Assembly (NCBI GenBank): GCA_024281095.1
Contig: JAMXLJ010000138.1
Coordinates: 20,888 to 84,887, forward strand
Source: Acidimicrobiia bacterium
GTDB taxonomy: Bacteria > Actinomycetota > Acidimicrobiia > IMCC26256 > JAMXLJ01
Reading direction: 5' to 3'
Length of the DNA: 64,000 bases
Shown: piece by piece, positions 51,619 to 59,164 of the stretch
How positions within the stretch are numbered: position 1 is the stretch's first letter
Layout of the letters: every line of letters starts with the position of its first letter
Program-made: the position numbers and the translations under genes
Notes under the pieces: generated by a model
The model's input: the letters and a program-made list of their open reading frames with translations, nothing else
The model's database searches: none
What the model was told of the DNA's origin: nothing

Positions 51619-53112
51619 GTGCCGGCGTGGCTGTGGCTCGCCGGCATCCTCGTCGTCGCGGTGTTCGTTCGGGTCTGGGGCCTGAACCGGGTCGGATTCA
51701 ACAGCGACGAGACGGTCTACGCCGGGCAGGCCGCGTCGATCGCGGGCAACGTCACCCTGCAGAAGTTCTTCCCGATCTACCGCGCGCACCCGCTGCTGTT
51801 CCAGACGACGCTGTCAGTCCTCTACCAGTTCACGACGAGCGACTACGCGGCCCGTCTCCTCAGCGTGGTCTTCGGTGTCGGCACGGTCGTGGTCACGTAC
51901 CTGACCGGCCGGTTGCTGTACGGACGCCGGGCCGGGCTCATCGCGGCCGCGCTGCTCGCCGTGATGCCATACCACGTCGTCGTCACGCGGCAGGTCCTCC
52001 TCGACGGGCCGCTCGTGTTCTTCTCGACGCTGACGCTGTACCTCGCGGCGCGTTACGCGGTGACGCAGCGACCGGTGTGGCTCTACGCGACCGGTGCCGG
52101 CATGGGGCTGACGTTCCTCGCGAAGGAGACCGGCATCGTCCTCGTCGCCGCGGTCTACGCGTTCCTCGCGCTCGCACCGCGCGTGAAGGTGCGCATCCGC
52201 GACCTCATCGTGTCGGGCGGGATCATGGCCTGCATCATGCTGCCGTACCCGCTTTCGGTGGCGTTCGGGAACTCGTCGAAGACCGGGAAGTCGTTCTTCG
52301 CGTGGCAGCTGCTGCGCCGGCCGAACCACGGCGCGTTGTTCTACTTCACGAACGTGCCGGCCGCCCTCGGCTACATCGTGTTCGCGGCTGCGCTCGCCGG
52401 GTTGTGGGTGCTTCGCAAGGAGCGCAGCTGGCGCGAGGTGTTGTTGCTCTCGTGGATCCTCGTCCCCGTCGGGTTCTTCCAGCTGTGGCCGGTGAAGGGA
52501 TTCCAATACCTGCTTCCCATCGCGGCGCCGTTCGCGATCCTTGCCGCGCGGTCGCTGGCCCGCATGCCCGTTCGCAGGCATCGCTCGTCCGGTGAGTTCA
52601 CCGGGTTGTCGCCGATCGTGAGCGGTGTCGCTCTCGCGGCTATCGGTTTGAGCCTCCTGCTGCCGACGATCCAGCGCATCAGCCCGTCGTCGTCGGGCAC
52701 GTTCCTCGCCGGTTCGGGTGGAGTCGCCGGAGGGCGCGAGGCCGGCGAGTGGGTCGGCAGAAACGTGCCGCGGAACGCGCAGCTGCTCGCCCTCGGGCCG
52801 TCGATGGCCAACATCATCGAGTTCTACGGCGACCGGAAGACGTACGGGCTGTCGGTCAGCACCAACCCGCTGCATCGCAACCCGGTGTACGAGCCCATCG
52901 CGAACCCCGACCTCCAGATCCGTCGCGGCTCACTGCAGTACCTCGTGTGGGACTCGTATTCCGCCAACCGTTCGCCGTTGTTCGCGGCCAAGCTGCTGCG
53001 CTTCGCGGAGAAGTACCACGGCCGGGTGGTGCACACGGAGTCGGTCAAGGTCTCGAGCGGCGGCGTTCAGGGGCAGCGTCGCGTCGTCGTGATCTACGAG
53101 GTGCGGCCATGA
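51619..53112 (+). CDS. GT39/ArnT-like membrane glycosyltransferase (GT-C)
   Basis: The protein is 497 aa with about 11 transmembrane helices. The first external loop has NRVGFNSDETVYAGQAASI, with the acidic pair (DE) that is the likely catalytic site of GT39/ArnT-type enzymes. It would take a sugar from polyprenyl phosphate and add it to an external acceptor. A C-terminal globular domain (about 360-497) lies outside. The GTG at 51619 is the first usable start, but the 124-nt gap from gtrA is open in the same frame from 51421 and has coding-like codon usage without a start codon. Confidence 0.87.
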   Translation: MPAWLWLAGILVVAVFVRVWGLNRVGFNSDETVYAGQAASIAGNVTLQKFFPIYRAHPLLFQTTLSVLYQFTTSDYAARLLSVVFGVGTVVVTYLTGRLLYGRRAGLIAAALLAVMPYHVVVTRQVLLDGPLVFFSTLTLYLAARYAVTQRPVWLYATGAGMGLTFLAKETGIVLVAAVYAFLALAPRVKVRIRDLIVSGGIMACIMLPYPLSVAFGNSSKTGKSFFAWQLLRRPNHGALFYFTNVPAALGYIVFAAALAGLWVLRKERSWREVLLLSWILVPVGFFQLWPVKGFQYLLPIAAPFAILAARSLARMPVRRHRSSGEFTGLSPIVSGVALAAIGLSLLLPTIQRISPSSSGTFLAGSGGVAGGREAGEWVGRNVPRNAQLLALGPSMANIIEFYGDRKTYGLSVSTNPLHRNPVYEPIANPDLQIRRGSLQYLVWDSYSANRSPLFAAKLLRFAEKYHGRVVHTESVKVSSGGVQGQRRVVVIYEVRP

Positions 53113-54503
53113 GCGCGCGCATGCGACGGGTACGACGTGCGCGGCGCGTCGGCGGCACGGTCGTGGTCGCCGGCCTCGCCCTGTGGCTCGGTGGCATCGT
53201 GCCCGCGTCGGCGGCACACACCGGCACGAGCAAGCCGCTTGCGACCGCGCCGCCGGCGGCGCCGACCACCACACCGTTGCGTCACTTCATCAGCGTGATG
53301 CAGGAGAACCACACCTTCGACAACTACTTCGCCGGCTACCACGGTGCCGACGGCACTCCGGCGAAGGCATGCGTCCCGATCGATCCCACGGGCCAGACGT
53401 CGAAGGACTGCGTCAGCCCGTTCCATATCGGCAAGCGACCGATCCAGAACCTCGCGAGCGGTGTCACGGAGTTCAACACGGCGTTCGCGAAGGGTGCCAT
53501 GAACGGGTTCGCCGCTGCGCAAACCTCGCGGGGCGTTCCGGTCGACCTCCCGATGGGCTACTACGACGACCGCGACATCCCGTACTACTGGAACCTTGCC
53601 GACGAGTACGTGCTGTTCGACCGCTTCTTCACGTCGATCGGCGGCGGAAGCGTGTGGAACCACATGTTCTGGGTGACGGGCACCCCGGGCGACACCAGCC
53701 GCGAGACGGTCCCGCCGAACGGGTACCCCGACACGACGCGCACCGTCTTCGACGAGCTCCAGGCGAAGGGTGTGTCGTGGAAGTTCTACGTGCAGAACTA
53801 CGACCCGAACATCACGTACAAGGGCGGGCGTGACGCGAAGCGGGGCGCGCAGGTGCCACGGGTGCCGCTGCTGGCCATCCCGCGGTTCGTCAACAACGAC
53901 GCGCTCATGGCTCACGTGGCCCCGCTCGACGACTATTTCAGCGACCTGCAGAACGGAACGTTGCCGGCGGTGTCGTACATCGTCCCCTCGGGCAGCAGTG
54001 AGCACCCACCGGGCAGTATCCAGAGCGGCCAGAACTTCGTGCGCAACATCGTCAATTCGTTGCAGCAGAGCAGTTCGTGGTCGTCGAGTGCGCTGCTGCT
54101 CACCTACGACAGCTGGGGGGGCTGGTACGACCACGTGCCGCCGCCCGCGGGCTACGGACTGCGCACGCCGGCCCTTCTGGTGAGCGCCTTGGCCAAGAAG
54201 GGCGTGGTCGACCACACGCAGCTCGACTTCACGTCGATCCTGCGGTTCATCCAGCAGAACTGGAGCCTCCCGCCCCTGCCCGGCCAACGCCAAGTCCAGG
54301 ACTTCAGTGGCGCGTTTGCGTTCTCCGCACCCGCACGGCAAGCGTCGTTCGTGTCATCGGAACGGCATCCCGCGGTGGCGCCGGCGCCGACGCGAGGGAT
54401 CATCTACGTCGCCTACGGCGGCGCGATCGCGCTGTCGCTCGGGCTCATTGCGGGCGCAGTTGTTCTCACGATGCGGCGCAACCGAACGATGGAACCCGCG
54501 TGA
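53109..54503 (+). CDS. Secreted, membrane-anchored phospholipase C-like phosphoesterase
   Basis: The protein is 464 aa. An N-terminal signal peptide (GTVVVAGLALWLGGIVPASAA) precedes a phosphoesterase-family domain (bacterial phospholipase C/acid phosphatase type): LRHFISVMQENHTFDNYFAGYHG with the family QENxTFDN metal-binding start, PYYWNLADEYVLFDRFFTS, and LLLTYDSWGGWYDHVPPP. A C-terminal helix (IIYVAYGGAIALSLGLIAGAVVL) with RRNR anchors it outside the cell. It would cleave phosphodiesters such as phospholipid or glycolipid head groups. ATGA overlap with the GT39 gene. Confidence 0.87.
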   Translation: MSARMRRVRRARRVGGTVVVAGLALWLGGIVPASAAHTGTSKPLATAPPAAPTTTPLRHFISVMQENHTFDNYFAGYHGADGTPAKACVPIDPTGQTSKDCVSPFHIGKRPIQNLASGVTEFNTAFAKGAMNGFAAAQTSRGVPVDLPMGYYDDRDIPYYWNLADEYVLFDRFFTSIGGGSVWNHMFWVTGTPGDTSRETVPPNGYPDTTRTVFDELQAKGVSWKFYVQNYDPNITYKGGRDAKRGAQVPRVPLLAIPRFVNNDALMAHVAPLDDYFSDLQNGTLPAVSYIVPSGSSEHPPGSIQSGQNFVRNIVNSLQQSSSWSSSALLLTYDSWGGWYDHVPPPAGYGLRTPALLVSALAKKGVVDHTQLDFTSILRFIQQNWSLPPLPGQRQVQDFSGAFAFSAPARQASFVSSERHPAVAPAPTRGIIYVAYGGAIALSLGLIAGAVVLTMRRNRTMEPA

Positions 54504-55672
54504 TGAGCCCCCGACGCGTCCTGACGGTGCTCGCGCCGATCGGCGTGGTCGTGGGCATGCTCCTGGGCGCCGCGGCGCCGGCGATGGCAGCGAACACGCC
54601 GCCGCCCCAACGACCGCACCCCAAGGGCACGCCGGCGCCGAAGCGCGCGCATCCCAAGCTGAACCAGGCGCTGCCCCAGGGCTTCAACCAGCTGAGCATC
54701 CAGACCACGCCTCCGGTGGCCGGCGCGAAGTTCACCTTTGCCGGAGCGACGATCACCACGGACAACGCCGGGATCGGGACGATGCTCATCACACCGGCCC
54801 AACGCCTGATCCTGCGCGACAACCGCCAGGACGAGCTGGTGGTCGCGACACCCACCGTGGACGTGAAGCAGGGCGTGCGCGCCCAATTCACCGGATGGTT
54901 CGGCGCCGGGGTCTACCGTGCCGGCGTGGAGTCGCAGGTGGCGACGTTCGAATTCGACTACCTCACGAGCTTCAACTTCACCAATTTGAAGGGCCGCGTC
55001 GTCCCGCCGTCCCTCATGAGCTCGCTGCAACTCCAGAGCAGCATCGGCGAGACGATCGATCTCGACACCGCGGATCCGGTCTGGCTGCAGGGGAGTCAGG
55101 TCGTCACCGGCAGCAACGGTCTCGAGAGCAAGGACATCTTCTACAAGGTCAACAGCGTCGTGGTCGCAGGCTCGAACGTGGTGAACCGCGCGCAACAGCG
55201 CTTCGTGCCGAGCCAGCAACAGCTCGCGACGGTGAAGCTCCTCTTCTACTCGGCGCGCTTCGTCGCGACGGACGCGATGTTCGGCGGTGGCATCGGCACG
55301 GGCATCGACCTGCAATATCCCGACGGGACGACGCGCCACATCCCGTTCGCACGGGGCCACGCGGTCACGGTCGACGACCTGCCCCGTGGCGACTACCACG
55401 TGACGGTCGTCGGTGGCGGTCTGAAGATGGCGCGGCCGGTGTCGATCTCGCGCGACCAGGAGGCCGACCTCGACGTCATCAGCTACGTCGACGTCGCCGT
55501 GGTCGGCGTCGCACTCCTCCTCCTGGCGCTCGTGATCTTGTGGTTCGGCCTGCAACTGCGCCGTCGACACCGCGGGTACAACCGGCGTCTGGCGCGCCAG
55601 GCCCGTCGTGATCGCAAGGCGGCGAAGCAGGCCCCGATCGCGGGTGTCGCGGCGGCGGTCGATCAGCCGTGA
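54503..55672 (+). CDS. Secreted, anchored beta-rich protein of unknown family
   Basis: The protein is 389 aa. A signal peptide (VLAPIGVVVGMLLGAAAPAMAA), a Pro/His/Lys-rich spacer (PPPQRPHPKGTPAPKRAHPK) and an extracellular region rich in beta strands follow. Its last part (PDGTTRHIPFARGHAVTVDDLPRGDYHVTVV) looks like a carboxypeptidase-regulatory/PEGA-type sandwich. A TM helix (VDVAVVGVALLLLALVILWFGL) and a very basic tail (RRRHRGYNRRLARQARRDRK) end it. I do not recognise the full-length family. Start ATG overlaps the previous stop by one base (TGATG), so it belongs to the operon and probably acts with the flanking anchored enzymes. Confidence 0.75.
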   Translation: MSPRRVLTVLAPIGVVVGMLLGAAAPAMAANTPPPQRPHPKGTPAPKRAHPKLNQALPQGFNQLSIQTTPPVAGAKFTFAGATITTDNAGIGTMLITPAQRLILRDNRQDELVVATPTVDVKQGVRAQFTGWFGAGVYRAGVESQVATFEFDYLTSFNFTNLKGRVVPPSLMSSLQLQSSIGETIDLDTADPVWLQGSQVVTGSNGLESKDIFYKVNSVVVAGSNVVNRAQQRFVPSQQQLATVKLLFYSARFVATDAMFGGGIGTGIDLQYPDGTTRHIPFARGHAVTVDDLPRGDYHVTVVGGGLKMARPVSISRDQEADLDVISYVDVAVVGVALLLLALVILWFGLQLRRRHRGYNRRLARQARRDRKAAKQAPIAGVAAAVDQP

Positions 55673-57123
55673 ACACCAGCGCGTGGCGCCGCCTGATCGC
55701 GCCGGCCCTCGTGGGAATCGCTTTCCTCACCGGTGTCTCCGCGACGAGCGGTGCCGCGGCGGCGCCGCGCGTCGCGGCGTCGTCGGGAAGCGGCGGCCCG
55801 TCCGCCACCAGCGCGCAGCCGGGCCACGTGCCGGTGCTCGCGTACTACTACATCTGGTTCGACGCCCGGTCGTGGGAGACGAAGAAGTCGGATCTTCCCG
55901 AGTTGGGCAAGTACTCGAGCGACGACGTCGCGGTGATGCGTCAGCACGTGCAGTGGGCGAAGAGCGCCGGCATCGACGGCTTCATCGTGAGTTGGAAGCA
56001 CACTCCGACGCTCGACGCGCGGTTGGCGAAGCTCGTCGACATCGCCGAGCAGGAGAACTTCAAGCTTTCGATCATCTACCAGGGTCTCGACGTCAACCGG
56101 GACCCGCTTCCCGGCGGCGCCGCGACCGTGGCACGCGACCTCGACTGGTTCAGCTGGAACTACTCGCAGCGGGCGCCGTTCAACATGTTCCCGAAGCCGC
56201 TCGTCATCTGGTCGGGCACCTGGGGGTTCTCGGCTGCGGACATCGCGGGAGTCACCGCGACGCGCCGCGACCATCTGCTGATCCTCGCCTCCGAGCGCAA
56301 CGTCGACGGGTACAACCGGTTGGCTCGCGTGGTCGACGGCGACGCCTACTACTGGTCATCGGTGAACCCGGCGACATACGACGGCTACGCGCAGAAGCTC
56401 GTCGAGATGCGTCAAGCCGTCGACGCGAGCGGCGGCCTGTGGTTCGCCCCGGCCGCACCGGGATTCGACGCGCGGCGCAATCAGGGAACCTCGGTGGTTC
56501 CGCGCAACGACGGCAAGACGTTCGAGCAGGAGATCGCGGCCGCGCTCGACTCGAGGCCCGACGCGCTCGGGCTCATCAGCTGGAACGAGTTCACCGAGAA
56601 CAGCCACATCGAGCCGAGCCGGAACTACGGGTTCCGATACCTCGACGTGGTCGCGCAGCGTCTCGGCGACGGCGTGCCGGTTCCCGAGTTGCTGCCCGGC
56701 GCGGCGCATGGCGGCTCGAGCTCGGCCGGCAACCAGGCCGACGGGGCCGACTCGAGCTCGTCGTCGAGTCACGGGTTCCCGACCGGCCTCGTCGTGTTCC
56801 CGGCGTTCCTGATCTTCTTCGTGGTCGTGTTGTTCGTGGCGGGCCGTCGTGCCCGACGGCCGGACCGGCCCGACGGCTGGGGCGGTGGCCTGTGGCGTCC
56901 GGGGGGCCCGCGGCGACCGGCGGCACCGGGGAGCCGTCGAGCCCGGCGCGAGGCGCGACAGGCCCAGACGTTTGCGCGGCTGCGCCGGCTCGGGAAGGCG
57001 GCACCCTCACGCGTACCGTCGCCGTCGCCGTCGCCGTTCACGTCCGGCACCACAGCGCAAGATGGGGCGCTGCCTGTGCTGTCCGGCCTGCCCGCGGGGC
57101 AACGCCGTGACGGCTTCGACTGA
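55669..57123 (+). CDS. Anchored GH99-like glycoside hydrolase (endo-alpha-mannosidase-like)
   Basis: The protein is 484 aa. A signal peptide is followed by a TIM-barrel domain of GH99/GH71-like type: HVPVLAYYYIWFD, KSAGIDGFIVSWKH, LSIIYQGLD and the C-terminal strand ALGLISWNEFTENSHIEPS with candidate catalytic glutamates. A Ser-rich spacer (SSSSSSHG) leads to a TM helix (LVVFPAFLIFFVVVLFVAG) and a basic tail. GH99 enzymes cut alpha-mannosides or related glycans. The GTG overlaps the previous stop (GTGA). Substrate is inferred to be the glycan made by this operon. Confidence 0.75.
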   Translation: MNTSAWRRLIAPALVGIAFLTGVSATSGAAAAPRVAASSGSGGPSATSAQPGHVPVLAYYYIWFDARSWETKKSDLPELGKYSSDDVAVMRQHVQWAKSAGIDGFIVSWKHTPTLDARLAKLVDIAEQENFKLSIIYQGLDVNRDPLPGGAATVARDLDWFSWNYSQRAPFNMFPKPLVIWSGTWGFSAADIAGVTATRRDHLLILASERNVDGYNRLARVVDGDAYYWSSVNPATYDGYAQKLVEMRQAVDASGGLWFAPAAPGFDARRNQGTSVVPRNDGKTFEQEIAAALDSRPDALGLISWNEFTENSHIEPSRNYGFRYLDVVAQRLGDGVPVPELLPGAAHGGSSSAGNQADGADSSSSSSHGFPTGLVVFPAFLIFFVVVLFVAGRRARRPDRPDGWGGGLWRPGGPRRPAAPGSRRARREARQAQTFARLRRLGKAAPSRVPSPSPSPFTSGTTAQDGALPVLSGLPAGQRRDGFD

Positions 57124-59158
57124 CCGCGCCGATCCTCCGCCGGGTCGCCCGGGCGACGCCCTCTCGCGCCGCACCTTCATCGGCTCGGGCCTTGCGGCGC
57201 TCGGCGCGCTCGCCGTCGGTGGCTGTGCGGGCGGGCCCGGTGAGGGGCCGGCGGCGCCGGTGCTCGACCCGGGGCCCGGCCGAATCACCGTGGACGGCGC
57301 GACGCGTCTCCGGCTCTCGTGGCGCGCAGTTCGGGGCGCCCGCTCGTACGACGTCGAGCTCAACGGCTCCGTGGTCGCGGCCGGCGTCACCGAGCCCGCG
57401 GTCGAGCTCGCGTACGGCGACGGCGCGACCGGCTTGGTCGAGGGGCACAACCGCTGGCGTGTGCGTGCCCGCGACTCGGCGAGTGGCGCGTGGAGCCGGC
57501 CGGGCACGTTCGACGTCGTCGCGCGCGGCGCCGTGTTGGCCCGCCGGTTCGACCGTGAGGACGACGGGCCCATCGAGCTCACGACCCGTAGGGCGAGCGG
57601 CACCACACTGTCGGTCGCTGCGGCCGCGGCGCTCGGCGCGGGCAAGGGCCTCCTCATGCGGGGTGCCGACCCCGCCGACGCGGTCGCGTCGAAGAACCTC
57701 TTCACGCAGCCGCTGAGCGAGTGCTGGCTCCGTCTGGCGGTGCGACCGAGCCGTTGGCAGCGCGCCGGCGCGCGTGTCCACCTCGCGCGGATCCACTCCC
57801 AAACGGGGAGCGCGGCCCGTGAGGCGCTGCAGTGGATCACGGGCGAGGGCATCGCAGCGGAAAGCGTGGCCCGGGCCGTCGCACCGGTGCGCGCCGGCGC
57901 CTGGACACAGGTGCAGCTGGGCGTGTTGGCCGACGGCAGCGTGGAGCTGTGGACCTACGACGGGCGGCGTGAGCACCTCGTCGGCCGGGGCCGGAACCCC
58001 GGTCTGGCCGGTGCGGTCAAGGACACGCTCGCGATCGGCAACGACCTCACGCGCACGGGATCGACGTTCGAGGTGCATCTCGACGGCTTCGCGGTCGGCG
58101 AGCACCGGCTGCCCTGGGCGAACACCGCGCCGCCGATCACGCCGGCGCGACCGGTTCGTCTCGATCCCGCGTCGTTGCCGGCCCGGTTCAGCTTCTGCTT
58201 CGGATCCTGCAACAACGCAAAGTCGGCGCCGTACCACGACACCGCGGTCGGCGTCGCCGCCCGTCTCCAGCCCGATTTCTTCGTCCATCTCGGCGACTAC
58301 GGATATCCCGACAGCAATGCGTACCGGCCGTCGGTCGCGGGCTACCAGGCGCTGTGGAGCGATCTGTTCTTCGAGGAGCAGCTCGAGCTCCTCTCGCGCA
58401 AACCGTGGCTGTACATCGCGTCCGACCACGACATGGGCCGCAACGACTGTGACATCACGAGCTGCAGCCCGGTCGCGAGTCGTGCGTTCGCGCAATGGCA
58501 GAACAATGACCCGAGCGCCGACGGACAGGGCCGTTACGGGAGCGTGCTGCTGGACAGAGGTCGCGTGCTGCTCGTGTGGACCGAAGGCATCGCATACCGC
58601 AGTCTCCTCACCGCGCCCGACGGGCCGGGCAAGACGGTGCTCGGAGCGAAGCAGAAGACGTGGCTGTTGGGGCTGCTCGCATCGACCACGGCGCGGCTCG
58701 TGATCATCGCGTCACAGACATCGGTCGGTTTCGTCACCGGGAGCGACTGGGCCCAGTACCCGACGGAGCGGGCCGAGCTGATCCACGCCTGCCAGTCGTC
58801 GCCGGCCGCGGCGGTGCGGTTCATCAGCGGCGACTACCACCACGCAGGCTGGTCGCGCTTCGGTCCGAAGGTCGCCGAGTGGCTGGCGGCTCCGATGGCC
58901 GAGTTTCCCGAGGGCGCGAACCCGCCCGGGCCGCTGGTCGACCAGTCTGCACTGGCCGCAATCGGCGCCGGCTTCTCGAGCCGGCCGGAGGCGTTGCGCG
59001 GCGAGAGCTGGTCGGCGTTCAACGCGTCTTCGTCGGTTGGCCGCGTGACGATCGACGGCGACGCGCGCACAGCCACATTCGAGCTGCTCGACGCGCGCGG
59101 TCAGCTTCGTAACGACGGTGCCGCGTTCACGTTCCGCGAGATCGTGCGCTACGCGTAG
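57107..59158 (+). CDS. Tat-exported PhoD-like phosphatase lipoprotein
   Basis: The protein is 683 aa. A twin-arginine motif SRRTFIGSG with lipobox AVGGC near residue 40 marks a Tat-exported lipoprotein. A FN3-like domain (about 55-130) and a LamG-like sandwich (about 150-335) precede a PhoD-type metallophosphatase: FSFCFGSCNNAKSAPYHDTA, FFVHLGDYGYPD, IASDHDMGRND and FISGDYHHAGW. It removes phosphate from external phosphoesters. The GTG at 57107 overlaps the previous gene by 17 nt; the longer track start is rejected. Last gene of the operon, with 6 nt to the convergent phosphatase gene. Confidence 0.85.
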   Translation: MTASTDRADPPPGRPGDALSRRTFIGSGLAALGALAVGGCAGGPGEGPAAPVLDPGPGRITVDGATRLRLSWRAVRGARSYDVELNGSVVAAGVTEPAVELAYGDGATGLVEGHNRWRVRARDSASGAWSRPGTFDVVARGAVLARRFDREDDGPIELTTRRASGTTLSVAAAAALGAGKGLLMRGADPADAVASKNLFTQPLSECWLRLAVRPSRWQRAGARVHLARIHSQTGSAAREALQWITGEGIAAESVARAVAPVRAGAWTQVQLGVLADGSVELWTYDGRREHLVGRGRNPGLAGAVKDTLAIGNDLTRTGSTFEVHLDGFAVGEHRLPWANTAPPITPARPVRLDPASLPARFSFCFGSCNNAKSAPYHDTAVGVAARLQPDFFVHLGDYGYPDSNAYRPSVAGYQALWSDLFFEEQLELLSRKPWLYIASDHDMGRNDCDITSCSPVASRAFAQWQNNDPSADGQGRYGSVLLDRGRVLLVWTEGIAYRSLLTAPDGPGKTVLGAKQKTWLLGLLASTTARLVIIASQTSVGFVTGSDWAQYPTERAELIHACQSSPAAAVRFISGDYHHAGWSRFGPKVAEWLAAPMAEFPEGANPPGPLVDQSALAAIGAGFSSRPEALRGESWSAFNASSSVGRVTIDGDARTATFELLDARGQLRNDGAAFTFREIVRYA

Positions 59159-59164
59159 CCCTGT

